Origin: Cystobacter fuscus
GTDB taxonomy: Bacteria > Myxococcota > Myxococcia > Myxococcales > Myxococcaceae
Length of the DNA stretch: 64,000 nt
NCBI RefSeq assembly: GCF_002305875.1
Contig: NZ_CP022098.1
Location: 6,448,001 to 6,512,000 of the forward strand
Direction: 5' to 3'
Part shown: piece after piece, positions 45,614-54,098 of the stretch
Layout: each line of letters starts with the position of its first letter
How positions within the stretch are numbered: the stretch's first letter is position 1
Notes under the pieces: generated by a model
The model's input: only the letters and a program-made list of their open reading frames with translations
Databases searched by the model: none
What the model was told of the DNA's origin: nothing
Program-made: the position numbers and the translations under genes

Positions 45614-47811
45614 AGAAGCCAAACGAGCGGCAACAGGTGGACGCCGAGCTGCAACAGATCGTGGAGTTGCGGCATCCCGAGCCCCACCGTGTGCTGGGCA
45701 TCCACCCGGATGGAGACGGGGTGGTGGTCCGCACGTACCGCCCGGACGCGGTGGCGATCCACGTCCTGCCGGAGTTCGGCGGACGCGTTCCCATGACGAA
45801 GCGGGTGGATGGGGTGTTCGAGGCGCGCGTCAACGGCAAGACGGACGCCTTCAACTACCAGGTGGAGGTGGAGTACCCGGGCCACAAGACGTTCACCCTG
45901 CGCGACCCCTACAGCTTCCTGCCCACGCTGGGCGATCAGGACCTGTACTACGCGGGCGAGGGCCGCCACGAGCAGCTGTGGAAGCGCATGGGGGCCCATC
46001 CCGTGCACCACAATGGCATCCACGGCGTGGCCTTCTCGGTGTGGGCGCCCACGGCCTCGAGCGTGTCCGTGGTGGGTGACTTCAACAGCTGGGACGGGCG
46101 GCTGCACCTCATGCGGCGCATGGGCTCCTCGGGCATCTGGGAGCTGTTCGTCCCCGAGGTCGGCGAGGGCACGCGCTACAAGTTCGAGATCCGCACCGGC
46201 CACGGCGGCCACCGCATCCTCAAGGCGGACCCGTTCGCCTTCCGCACCGAGGTGCCTCCCGCCACGGCCTCCGTGGTGCACAACCTGGATCAGTACCAGT
46301 GGACGGACTCGCGGTGGATGGAGGCGCGCGCCCACAAGGACGTGCAGCGCGAGCCCTGGGCCGTCTACGAGGTGCATCTGGCCTCGTGGCGGCGCGTGAT
46401 GGAGGACGGCGACCGCTCCCTCACCTACCGGGAGATGGCCACCGCGCTCACCGACTACGTGAAGAAGATGGGCTTCACCCACGTGGAGCTGATGCCCGTG
46501 GCGGAGCATCCCTTCGGCGGCTCCTGGGGCTACCAGGTGGGCAACTACTACGCGCCCACCGCCCGCTTCGGCCACCCGGATGACTTCCGCTTCCTCGTCA
46601 ACCACCTGCACGACAACGGCATCGGCGTCCTCCTCGACTGGGTGCCCGGCCACTTCCCCCGGGACTCCCACGCGCTCGGCCAGTTCGACGGCACCGCCCT
46701 CTACGAGCACGCCGACCCCCGCCAGGGCTCGCAGCCGGACTGGGGCACCTACGTCTTCAACTTCGGCCGCAACGAGGTGAAGAACTTCCTCATCGCCAAC
46801 GCGCTCTTCTGGCTCGAGGAGTACCACATCGATGGTCTGCGCGTGGACGCCGTCGCCTCCATGCTCTACCTCGACTACAGCCGCAAGGCGGGCGAGTGGA
46901 TTCCCAACCGCTGGGGAGGCCGCGAGAACGAGGAGGCCATCTCCTTCATGCGCGAGCTCAATGATCGCGTGCGCGCGAAGTTCCCCGGCGCGGTGGTGAT
47001 CGCCGAGGAGTCCACGGCGTGGCCCAAGGTGAGCCAGCCCACGCAGGAGGGGGGCCTCGGCTTCCACTTCAAGTGGAACATGGGCTGGATGCACGACACG
47101 CTGATGTACTTCAGCAAGGATCCCATCTACCGCCAGCACCACCACAACCAGCTCACCTTCGGCCTCCTGTATGCCTTCAGCGAGCACTTCATGCTGCCGC
47201 TGAGCCATGACGAGGTGGTGCACGGCAAGGGCTCGCTCTACGGGAAGATGCCGGGAGACGACTGGCAGAAGCGCGCCAACCTGCGCTCCCTGCTCGCGTG
47301 GATGTGGGCACACCCGGGCAAGAAGCTGCTCTTCATGGGCGGCGAGTTCGGCCAGCCGAACGAGTGGAACAACGACAAGAGCCTGGACTGGCACCTGCTG
47401 GAGAGCCCGGGCCATGCCGGCATCCAGTCCATGGTGGCGGATATCAACCGGCTCTACCGCTCGCACCCCGCCCTGTACGACGCGGACAGCGAGCCGCTCG
47501 GCTTCCAGTGGATCCAACCCGACTCGGCCGCGGCCAACGTGCTCGCCTTCGTGCGGCGCTCGCGCCAGCCGGGAGGCCACGTGGTGTGCATCGCCAACCT
47601 GTCGCCCATGCCCCAGGAGAACTACCGCGTGGGCTTCCCGCGGCACGGCAGCTACGTGGAGCTGCTCAACACGGACGCCGGTGAGTACGGCGGCTCCGGC
47701 ATGGGCAACAAGGGTCGCATCCACACCGAGCCCCAGGGCTGGGACGGCCAGGACGCCTCGGCGGTGCTGACCCTGCCCCCGCTGTCCGTGCTCTGGTTCA
47801 CCCCGGGGTAG
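45610..47811 (+). CDS. glgB: 1,4-alpha-glucan branching enzyme GlgB
   Basis: 733 residues with two N-terminal CBM48-type modules (residues about 1-120 and 120-230; WAPTASSVSVVGDFNSWDG), the GH13_9 barrel and a C-terminal beta domain. Nucleophile Asp413 (GLRVDAVASMLYLDY), acid Glu466 (VVIAEESTAWP) and HDEVVHGKGSL are all present. It introduces alpha-1,6 branches into the glucan made by GlgE. Last gene of the operon, overlapping mak by four bases. About 110 bp of G+C-rich sequence without a clear terminator hairpin separate it from the DoxX gene. Confidence 0.97.
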   Translation: MKKPNERQQVDAELQQIVELRHPEPHRVLGIHPDGDGVVVRTYRPDAVAIHVLPEFGGRVPMTKRVDGVFEARVNGKTDAFNYQVEVEYPGHKTFTLRDPYSFLPTLGDQDLYYAGEGRHEQLWKRMGAHPVHHNGIHGVAFSVWAPTASSVSVVGDFNSWDGRLHLMRRMGSSGIWELFVPEVGEGTRYKFEIRTGHGGHRILKADPFAFRTEVPPATASVVHNLDQYQWTDSRWMEARAHKDVQREPWAVYEVHLASWRRVMEDGDRSLTYREMATALTDYVKKMGFTHVELMPVAEHPFGGSWGYQVGNYYAPTARFGHPDDFRFLVNHLHDNGIGVLLDWVPGHFPRDSHALGQFDGTALYEHADPRQGSQPDWGTYVFNFGRNEVKNFLIANALFWLEEYHIDGLRVDAVASMLYLDYSRKAGEWIPNRWGGRENEEAISFMRELNDRVRAKFPGAVVIAEESTAWPKVSQPTQEGGLGFHFKWNMGWMHDTLMYFSKDPIYRQHHHNQLTFGLLYAFSEHFMLPLSHDEVVHGKGSLYGKMPGDDWQKRANLRSLLAWMWAHPGKKLLFMGGEFGQPNEWNNDKSLDWHLLESPGHAGIQSMVADINRLYRSHPALYDADSEPLGFQWIQPDSAAANVLAFVRRSRQPGGHVVCIANLSPMPQENYRVGFPRHGSYVELLNTDAGEYGGSGMGNKGRIHTEPQGWDGQDASAVLTLPPLSVLWFTPG

Positions 47812-47924
47812 GCGAGCCCCGTGCCTGCCCTCCGCTCGCTCCCCCGCCCGGGCCCCGTTGCCACGGCGCGGGGGGATGCGGACGCTACCCGGACCACGAC
47901 TCCACCACGACTCCGGAGGGCAGG

Positions 47925-48431
47925 ATGACGGCGACCACGACAGCACTGCTGCAAGGGCAACTGGCCCACCACTCGGCACTTCCCCTGCGGGCCACATTGG
48001 GCTCGGCGATGCTCTACCACGGCATCACCAAGCTCCAGCCCCAGGGCCTGGAGCAGACGTCGCAGGTCTTCGAGAAGCTGGGGATCAAACCCGGCCGCAC
48101 CTGGGCGCTCCTGACGGGGTGGACCGAGGTGGCCGCCGGGGTGCTGTCGCTGCTGGGCATCGGCACGCGCGTGGCGGCCGTGTCCGTGCTGGTGACGCAG
48201 GCGGTGGCCATCGCCAAGGTGCATGGCCCCAACGGCTTCGACATCCAAGAGGGTGGCTACGAGTACAACCTGTCGCTCATGGCCGCGGCGTTGGGCCTGC
48301 TGCTGGGCGGCCCCGGGGGCCTGTCCGTCCACGAGGCGATCCAACCCCGGAAGCGTCCGCGCCTCACCCGGCTGCCCTGGCGACACACGGTGTCGCCCCG
48401 GCGCGAGCTCCTGACACAACTGTTCGCCTGA
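47925..48431 (+). CDS. DoxX-family membrane protein
   Basis: 168 residues with four hydrophobic segments (LRATLGSAMLYHGITKL; TWALLTGWTEVAAGVLSLLGI; RVAAVSVLVTQAVAIAKVHG; LMAAALGLLLGGPGGLSVHEA) in the DoxX arrangement, and a basic tail. DoxX-type proteins are small membrane oxidoreductase-associated subunits of unclear role. GGAGGGCAGG lies right before the ATG. It is the last gene before the tandem array, whose first promoter begins about 55 bp after its stop. Confidence 0.85.
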   Translation: MTATTTALLQGQLAHHSALPLRATLGSAMLYHGITKLQPQGLEQTSQVFEKLGIKPGRTWALLTGWTEVAAGVLSLLGIGTRVAAVSVLVTQAVAIAKVHGPNGFDIQEGGYEYNLSLMAAALGLLLGGPGGLSVHEAIQPRKRPRLTRLPWRHTVSPRRELLTQLFA

Positions 48432-48486
48432 GCGGGCGTGTTTCGCATGCCCGGAGTTGTCCTGCCCGTCCTGACTTTTCTGCTCG

Positions 48487-48521
48487 CCTGCTAGAGTAGG
48501 AGCCCTGTGCCAGGGGGCGTC
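48487..48521 (+). promoter_or_regulatory. Array promoter and ribosome site (copy 1; repeated in every copy)
   Basis: An extended -10 element TGC-TAGAGT (TAGAGT at 48492-48497) is followed by a short leader and a G5-G6 ribosome-type run before the ATG. The same block recurs with TAGAGT at 52044, 55524 and 59004. Identity between the copy-1 upstream region and the later spacers begins exactly at CCTGCTAGAG, marking the left edge of the repeat unit. The DNA further upstream (any -35) differs between copy 1 and the others. Confidence 0.4.
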
Positions 48522-48540
48522 ATGACGTGGCAGGTGCTCA

Positions 48541-50618
48541 ATGCATGCTGAGGCCCGGGCGCACGGGTGGGCGGCACTGCTGGGGGTGGTGCTGCTCTGC
48601 ACCGGTTGCGTCACGCTGGGCCCGGAGGCTGACCTGGGGAGCCCGGGCGAGGCGCCCGCGGACGTCTCCTGCGGAGGGCAGGCCGTGCCCACGGGTTGGC
48701 CCGACTTCTCCTCCCACGACAGCACCGCACTGCTCGCCCCCTTCCTCACGTGCGGCTCGCCCGCGGAGTACGTCGCGCTCCAGGAGCACGTGGACATGCC
48801 TCGGCTGGTGGAGTCGCTCACGGACTGGGATGCCGTGCGACTCGGCTCGCTGGGGCCCGTGCGTGAGGACGCCGCCGGCCTTCTCAACCGCAAGCGGCTG
48901 TCCTTCCTCCTGCAGGCCACCGACAGGTATGGCCTCGCCCATGCCGAGGTGTTCGTCCGCTACCTCCTCGACTCGGCCTATGACGAGGAGCTGCGGGAGC
49001 TTCTCTTCTGGCTGGCCCGGGACAAACGGCTGGAGACCACGCTGGGGCGCATGCCCCGGGCGTGTGCCGAGTTGGAGGCGCGCGGCCTGAAGCTCTCGGC
49101 CCGTCCGGACAGGGACTTCCAGCCTGGAGACTTGCTGCGGGGGGCGGGCCGCGCCGTCACGGACCTGCTCACCCACGAGCAGCAGAAGAATGCCTGGTAC
49201 ACCCACTACGCCCGGCAACGAGGCCAGCTCCCCCCGTCCTACCAGCAGGACCTCGACGAGGTGGAATGGGAAGCGGCCAGGCAGCACTACTCGGCGGGCA
49301 ACGTGCTGCTGGGCAGCGTGGACCATGCCACCTTCGGCGTGCCGCTGGGCTTCTACTACCTCGCGGCGGGGACGGGCCACGGGCTGTCCTCTCTCTCACG
49401 GGGCGAGTACGAGCAGGCCGTGCGCGAGCTGACGCCCGTCGCGCTGCTGGCCACCCTGTACGTGGGGGGCAAGGGCGTACGCACCGTCTACGAGGCCCGG
49501 GCAGGAGGAGCCGGACTCCGGCGGGGACTCGAGACGGTGCGGGGGCGAGTGAGTCTCCTCGCGGAGAGGACGAGGGAACTGCAAACACGGCTGGGCGCGG
49601 GCGAGGAGGGACTGCGAGAGCTGGCCCGCTACATCCAAGCCAGACGTGAAGCGGGCCGCTTCGTGGCCGTGGGGGGAATGGACGCCGCGCTGGCCCTGTA
49701 CGAGGCCCGGGGGGAAGTGGCCAAGGCGCGGCCCCTCTTGTCCAAGGCCAGGCCCGGGTCCTCGGGCTCCCCCCTGGTGCGCCAGGGCACCCTGGCCTCG
49801 CTGGTGGATGAGGGCGTCGGCCACACACCGGCCGTGGTGGAGGCGAAGCTGGCGGCGGTGGAGCTGGAGGCCACGGGCCCGCGCCTTCCCAAGAGCTGGC
49901 GGCGGTGGAGCTGGAGGCCACGGGCCCGCGCCTTCCCAAGAACGTGGGCGTACTGGAGAAGCACCGCCCGGCTCTCGACGCCCCGCCGCCCGAGGCCCGG
50001 GGCAATCCGCGCTGGCGCGAGTACGTCGACTACTACGAGAAACGCCTCAATGAGGTGAAGCAGGGCACGGCCACCGAGGGTCCCCTCAAGTGGGAGCCCT
50101 ATGAGCAGATGCGCGCGTGGTTTGCCCGGGGGATGGCCTTCGAGCGCGACATGGTGAAGCGGCTGCGAGAGGACGCATTGAAGCCTCGGACCGAGCGCCG
50201 CTTCCTCGGGGACTTCGACCGGCCCCGCATTGAAACGCAGGTGGGCGTGAGGAAGCCGGGCCCCGGCCTGCGCTACGCGGACGTGCTCGTCATCGAAGAG
50301 GGAGAAGTTGGCGGGCATCCACGGCGCGTGGAGACGTTCAGCTTCAAGAGCCGCGACCTCTCGGGGTTGAAGTACGAAGATTTGAAGGCGCAGATGATTG
50401 AGGACGCGAGGGAAGCTCTGCGGAAGTACGGAGAGAGGTTGGATATCCGCCGGGACTCCCTCCAGCCCTTCTTCCGCGAGGGCGGTGCAGCGCCCGTCCA
50501 GCGGGTTCGCCTCGTTTATGAGGGGGGCGATCTCAAGCCCATGAGGGTAGACTTCTTGAAGAGAGCCGTGGGCGAAACCAAGAGGGCCGTTCCAGGATTG
50601 GAGGTGCTGTTTCAATGA
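48541..50618 (+). pseudogene. A1: array lipoprotein, broken by a 47-bp tandem duplication
   Basis: Starts MHAEARAHGWAALLGVVLLCTGC, a lipoprotein signal, and is collinear with A2-A4 until about residue 440. There a 47-bp segment is repeated (49848-49894 and 49895-49941). As 47 is not a multiple of three, the frame shifts and stops at 50058, giving about 505 residues with a nonsense tail. The original frame resumes and ends normally at 50618 (ETFSFKSRDLSGLK to LEVLFQ), overlapping B1 by four bases. The C-terminal 110 residues, the presumed active region, are thus lost unless the duplication collapses by recombination. An overlapping nine-codon leader frame (48522-48551) precedes the start. Its partner B1 is intact. 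Confidence 0.85.
49848..49941 (+). repeat. Perfect 47-bp tandem duplication inside A1
   Basis: Two abutting 47-bp copies (49848-49894, 49895-49941) beginning GCTGGCGGCGGTGGAGCTGG and ending CCCAAGA. A2, A3 and A4 carry the segment once. It shifts the reading frame by two. Such a direct duplication can revert precisely by slippage or recombination. Confidence 0.95.
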
Positions 50619-51955
50619 AAGTATTAGAGCCTCACGGCATGAAGCCGGAGGACAGCCTCCTGCTCATCTTCGACGGTGCGTTCAGTCCACAGGCAGCGCC
50701 GGAGCGCGAGGTGGAGCCCTTTTTCCAGGCGCTCGAGGAGTATGCCGGTGGGTGGATGCCGGACGTCGTCAAAGGCAGGAGGCAACGCAAGTACGCCCGC
50801 GCCGCCCTTTGCAAGTCGCTGGAAGAGAAGCGCGATGGGGCCAGGACATCCATTGGGCTCTACCGGACGGAGTGGCCCGCGTTGGATATGTCGTTCGGAC
50901 TCTGGCTCCCACCACGGCCTCCCGAACTGGGAATCCTCATCAACGTGCAGCCGCTCTCCTTCTTCTCGGAGGTGGAGCGCTGTCACCACTTAGTGGAACT
51001 GGTGCGCACCTGGGCCTCTCGCTACCCGGTTACCTATGCCATGGCCCACAGTACCGACGACAGAGCATTGGCGGGCGCTCCCAATTTCGGCCGCGACGAC
51101 GAGACTGAGTACCGAGACGGATTCGATAGAATTTACGAGGTGTGCTGGCTCAATGTCTTTGGTCCCAAGCTGGTGGAAACCGTCGGCCGCGAACGGATGC
51201 TGTCGACACCAGCTCACCGGGTAGAGGAGTTGCCCAACGGCTCCGTGCTCCTGGTGACGTGGCCCACCGCGGCGGATTTCGCCAGCAAGGAGGCTCGGCT
51301 CGCCCAGGCCCGTGCCCACGCCCACCTCCGGCCGGACCTCGACTTCGACACCCTTTTGCGCTCCCTGCAGGAGCGCAGTGCCCTGCTCGCCCCCGTGGAG
51401 CCCCGCTTCCACCCGGACCTGGCTCCGCTCCTGTCGCGTGTGGTGGACCGCGCCGCCAGTCACCAACGCCAGCGCCGGATTGCCGAGCTCAACGCGTGGC
51501 GCCCCTCCGAGCCCGAGGAGTGGCGCCCCGCCGACTCCGCCCTGCCCCCGGACGTGGAGGACGTGGAGCGCGCCCGCGAGCATTACCGCACCCTCGCCGA
51601 GCACCTGGTGGCGCTGCTGCACTCGGAGGTGCCCTCCGTCTTCGCGGCGACGCCCGAGTCCCTCACCGACGCCGACTTCTACTTCTGGCGCGAGGACTTC
51701 CCCAAGAGCCGCCCAAGGCAAGCCCTCGACGCTCACGCGGTGCCCGCCATTGGCGCCTACCTGGGCGAAGTGCTGGTGCGCCACCTCGGCGGCCAGTGGA
51801 TTCCGCGCCAGAAGCTCCAGGAGGCTCAGGTGCTCGTGGGCGACCGCGTCTGGTTGCCCTTCCTTCGGGCTCGGCGCTCCATGACTTCGCGCCAGGCGCT
51901 GCTCGACTACTCTCTCACCCTCCTCTTCCGCTCGGCCGAGCGGCACCGCGGCTGA
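50615..51955 (+). CDS. B1: array cytosolic partner, putative immunity protein
   Basis: 446 residues, no signal peptide; start overlaps the A1 end (ATGA). Two regions: a copy-specific N-terminal part (about 1-170; LKPED-like start replaced by GMKPEDSLLLIFDGAFSPQ, RTEWPALDMSFGLWLPPRPP) and a conserved part (170-446). The latter contains LNVFGPKLVETVGRERMLST and VEELPNGSVLLVTWPTAADF, which recall the DUF3396-type immunity pattern, and a terminal domain with AIGAYLGEVLVRHLGGQW. The immunity role is inferred from pairing, from variation that tracks the A C-terminus, and from lack of an export signal. It remains intact although A1 is broken, as expected of protection kept after toxin loss. Closest to B4. 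Confidence 0.75.
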   Translation: MKVLEPHGMKPEDSLLLIFDGAFSPQAAPEREVEPFFQALEEYAGGWMPDVVKGRRQRKYARAALCKSLEEKRDGARTSIGLYRTEWPALDMSFGLWLPPRPPELGILINVQPLSFFSEVERCHHLVELVRTWASRYPVTYAMAHSTDDRALAGAPNFGRDDETEYRDGFDRIYEVCWLNVFGPKLVETVGRERMLSTPAHRVEELPNGSVLLVTWPTAADFASKEARLAQARAHAHLRPDLDFDTLLRSLQERSALLAPVEPRFHPDLAPLLSRVVDRAASHQRQRRIAELNAWRPSEPEEWRPADSALPPDVEDVERAREHYRTLAEHLVALLHSEVPSVFAATPESLTDADFYFWREDFPKSRPRQALDAHAVPAIGAYLGEVLVRHLGGQWIPRQKLQEAQVLVGDRVWLPFLRARRSMTSRQALLDYSLTLLFRSAERHRG

Positions 51956-51960
51956 ACAGA

Positions 51961-52008
51961 CGCCAATGCGCCAGCGCCTGCTCCAGCACGCGCGGCTCCC
52001 CCGCCACC
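51961..52008 (-). repeat. 48-bp acyltransferase-gene fragment in spacer 1
   Basis: Matches 62942-62989 of the acyltransferase gene with one mismatch over 48 bp, in the same orientation. Translated on the minus strand it gives VAGEPRVLEQALAHWR, against VAGEPLVLEQALAHWR in the enzyme (residues 178-193). Confidence 0.92.
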
Positions 52009-52073
52009 TCAAGCGAATCGCTCAGGGCCATCAAGCTACCTGCTAGAGTAGGAGCCCTCTGCCAGGGGGCTTC

Positions 52074-54098
52074 ATGACGTCGCAGGTGCTCAAGTGGGCG
52101 GCACTGCTGGGGGCGGTGCTGCTCTCCACCGGTTGCGTCACGCTGGGCCCGGAGGCTGACCTGGCGAGCCCGGGCGAGGTGCCCACGGACGTCTCCTGCG
52201 GAGGGCAGGCCGTGCCCGCGGGCTGGCCCGACTTCTCCGCCCACGACAGCACCGCACTCCTCGCCCCCTTCCTCACGTGCGGCTCGCCCGCGGAGTACGT
52301 CGCGCTCCAGGAACACGTGGACATGCCTCGGCTGGTGGAGTCGCTCACGGACTGGGATGCCGTGCGACTCGGCTCGCTGGGGCCCGTGCGTGAGGACGCC
52401 GCCGGCCTTCTCAACCGCAAGCGGCTGTCCTTCCTCCTGCAGGCCACCGACAGGTATGGCCTCGCCCATGCCGAGGTGTTCGTCCGCTACCTCCTCGACT
52501 CGGCCTATGACGAGGAGCTGCGGGAGCTTCTCTTCTGGCTGGCCCGGGACAAACGGCTGGAGACCACGCTGGGGCGCATGCCCCGGGCGTGTGCCGAGTT
52601 GGAGGCGCGCGGCCTGAAGCTCTCGGCCCGTCCGGACAGGGACTTCCAGCCTGGAGACTTGCTGCGGGGGGCGGGCCGCGCCGTCACGGACCTGCTCACC
52701 CACGAGCAGCAGAAGAATGCCTGGTACACCCACTACGCCCGGCAACGAGGCCAGCTCCCCCCGTCCTACCAGCAGGACCTCGACGAGGTGGAATGGGAAG
52801 CGGCCAGGCAGCACTACTCGGCGGGCAACGTGCTGCTGGGCAGCGTGGACCATGCCACCTTCGGCGTGCCGCTGGGCTTCTACTACCTCGCGGCGGGGAC
52901 GGGCCACGGGCTGTCCTCTCTCTCACGGGGCGAGTACGAGCAGGCCATGCGCGAGCTGACGCCCGTCGCGCTGCTGGCCACCCTGTACGTGGGGGGCAAG
53001 GGCGTACGCACCGTCTACGAGGCCCGGGCAGGAGGAGCCGGACTCCGGCGGGGACTCGAGACGGTGCGGGGGCGAGTGAGTCTCCTCGCGGAGAGGACGA
53101 GGGAACTGCGAACACGGCTGGGCGCGGGCGAGGAGGGACTGCGAGAGCTGGCCCGCTACATCCAAGCCAGACGTGAAGCGGGCCGCTTCGTGGCCGTGGG
53201 GGGAATGGACGCCGCGCTGGCCCTGTACGAGGCCCGGGGGGAAGTGGCCAAGGCGCGGCCCCTCTTGTCCAAGGCCAGGCCCGGGTCCTCGGGCTCCCCC
53301 CTGGTGCGCCAGGGCACCCTGGCCTCGCTGGTGGATGAGGGCGTCGGCCACACACCGGCCGTGGTGGAGGCGAAGCTGGCGGCGGTGGAGCTGGAGGCCA
53401 CGGGCCCGCGCCTTCCCAAGAACGTGGGCGTGCTGGAGAAGCACCGCCCGGCTCTCGACGCTCCACCGTCCGAGGCCCGGGGCAACCCACGCTGGCGCGA
53501 GTACGTCGACTACTACGAGAAGCGCCTCAATGAGGTGAAGAAAGGCACGGCCACCGAGGGTCCCCTCAAGTGGGCGCCCTATGAGCAGATGCGCGCGTGG
53601 TTTGCCCGGGGGATGGCCTTCGAGCGCGACATGGTGAAGCGGCTGCGAGAGGACGCATTGAAGCCTCGGACCGAGCGCCGCTTCCTCGGGGACTTCGACC
53701 GGCCCCGCATCGAAACGCAGGTGGGCGTGAGGAAGCCGGGCCCCGGCCTGCGCTACGCGGATGTGCTCGTCATCGAAGAGGGGGGAGTTGGCGGGCAGCC
53801 ACGACGAGTGGAGACGTTCAGCTTCAAGAGCCGCGATCTGACGCTGCTGGAAGAAGGAGCACTGAGACGTCTGGTGATTGAGGACGCGAAGGAAGCTCTG
53901 CAGAAGTACGGGGGGAATCTGGATATCCGCCGGGATTCCCTCCAACGTTCTTTCGGCTCGGCTGACGAGGTTCCCGTTCAGCGGGTTCGCCTCGTCTACG
54001 AGGGGGGTGCACTCAAGCCCACGAAGGTAGACAACCTGGATGCAGTCGTGACCGCTGCCGAGGAAGCGGTTCCGGGAGTGGAGGTGCTGTTCCAATGA
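52074..54098 (+). CDS. A2: array lipoprotein, putative polymorphic toxin
   Basis: 674 residues. Signal MTSQVLKWAALLGAVLLSTGC gives a lipid-anchored cysteine. Residues 20-560 are a conserved helical body (AEVFVRYLLDSAYDEELRELLFWLARDKR; HATFGVPLGFYYLAAGTGHGL; ELTPVALLATLYVGGKGVRTV). From about 540 the sequence RRFLGDFDRPRIETQVGVRKPGPGLRYADVLVIEE and VETFSFKSR precedes a copy-specific tail of about 90 residues ending in VEVLFQ. The spread of acidic residues and the K in ETFSFKSR could fit a PD-(D/E)xK-like nuclease, but this is only a suggestion. Lipoprotein toxins exchanged between outer membranes (SitA) are known in M. xanthus; this family is not obviously SitA. Overlaps B2 by four bases. Confidence 0.8.
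   Translation: MTSQVLKWAALLGAVLLSTGCVTLGPEADLASPGEVPTDVSCGGQAVPAGWPDFSAHDSTALLAPFLTCGSPAEYVALQEHVDMPRLVESLTDWDAVRLGSLGPVREDAAGLLNRKRLSFLLQATDRYGLAHAEVFVRYLLDSAYDEELRELLFWLARDKRLETTLGRMPRACAELEARGLKLSARPDRDFQPGDLLRGAGRAVTDLLTHEQQKNAWYTHYARQRGQLPPSYQQDLDEVEWEAARQHYSAGNVLLGSVDHATFGVPLGFYYLAAGTGHGLSSLSRGEYEQAMRELTPVALLATLYVGGKGVRTVYEARAGGAGLRRGLETVRGRVSLLAERTRELRTRLGAGEEGLRELARYIQARREAGRFVAVGGMDAALALYEARGEVAKARPLLSKARPGSSGSPLVRQGTLASLVDEGVGHTPAVVEAKLAAVELEATGPRLPKNVGVLEKHRPALDAPPSEARGNPRWREYVDYYEKRLNEVKKGTATEGPLKWAPYEQMRAWFARGMAFERDMVKRLREDALKPRTERRFLGDFDRPRIETQVGVRKPGPGLRYADVLVIEEGGVGGQPRRVETFSFKSRDLTLLEEGALRRLVIEDAKEALQKYGGNLDIRRDSLQRSFGSADEVPVQRVRLVYEGGALKPTKVDNLDAVVTAAEEAVPGVEVLFQ

Noticed and set aside
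48538-49380. Antisense frame in each array unit encoding about 280-330 residues (also 51915-52907, 55395-56387 and 59050-59892)
   Set aside because: Antisense to the A genes with typical shadow composition. The only meaningful part is the short VLEQALAHWR piece in the spacers, which is an acyltransferase relic.
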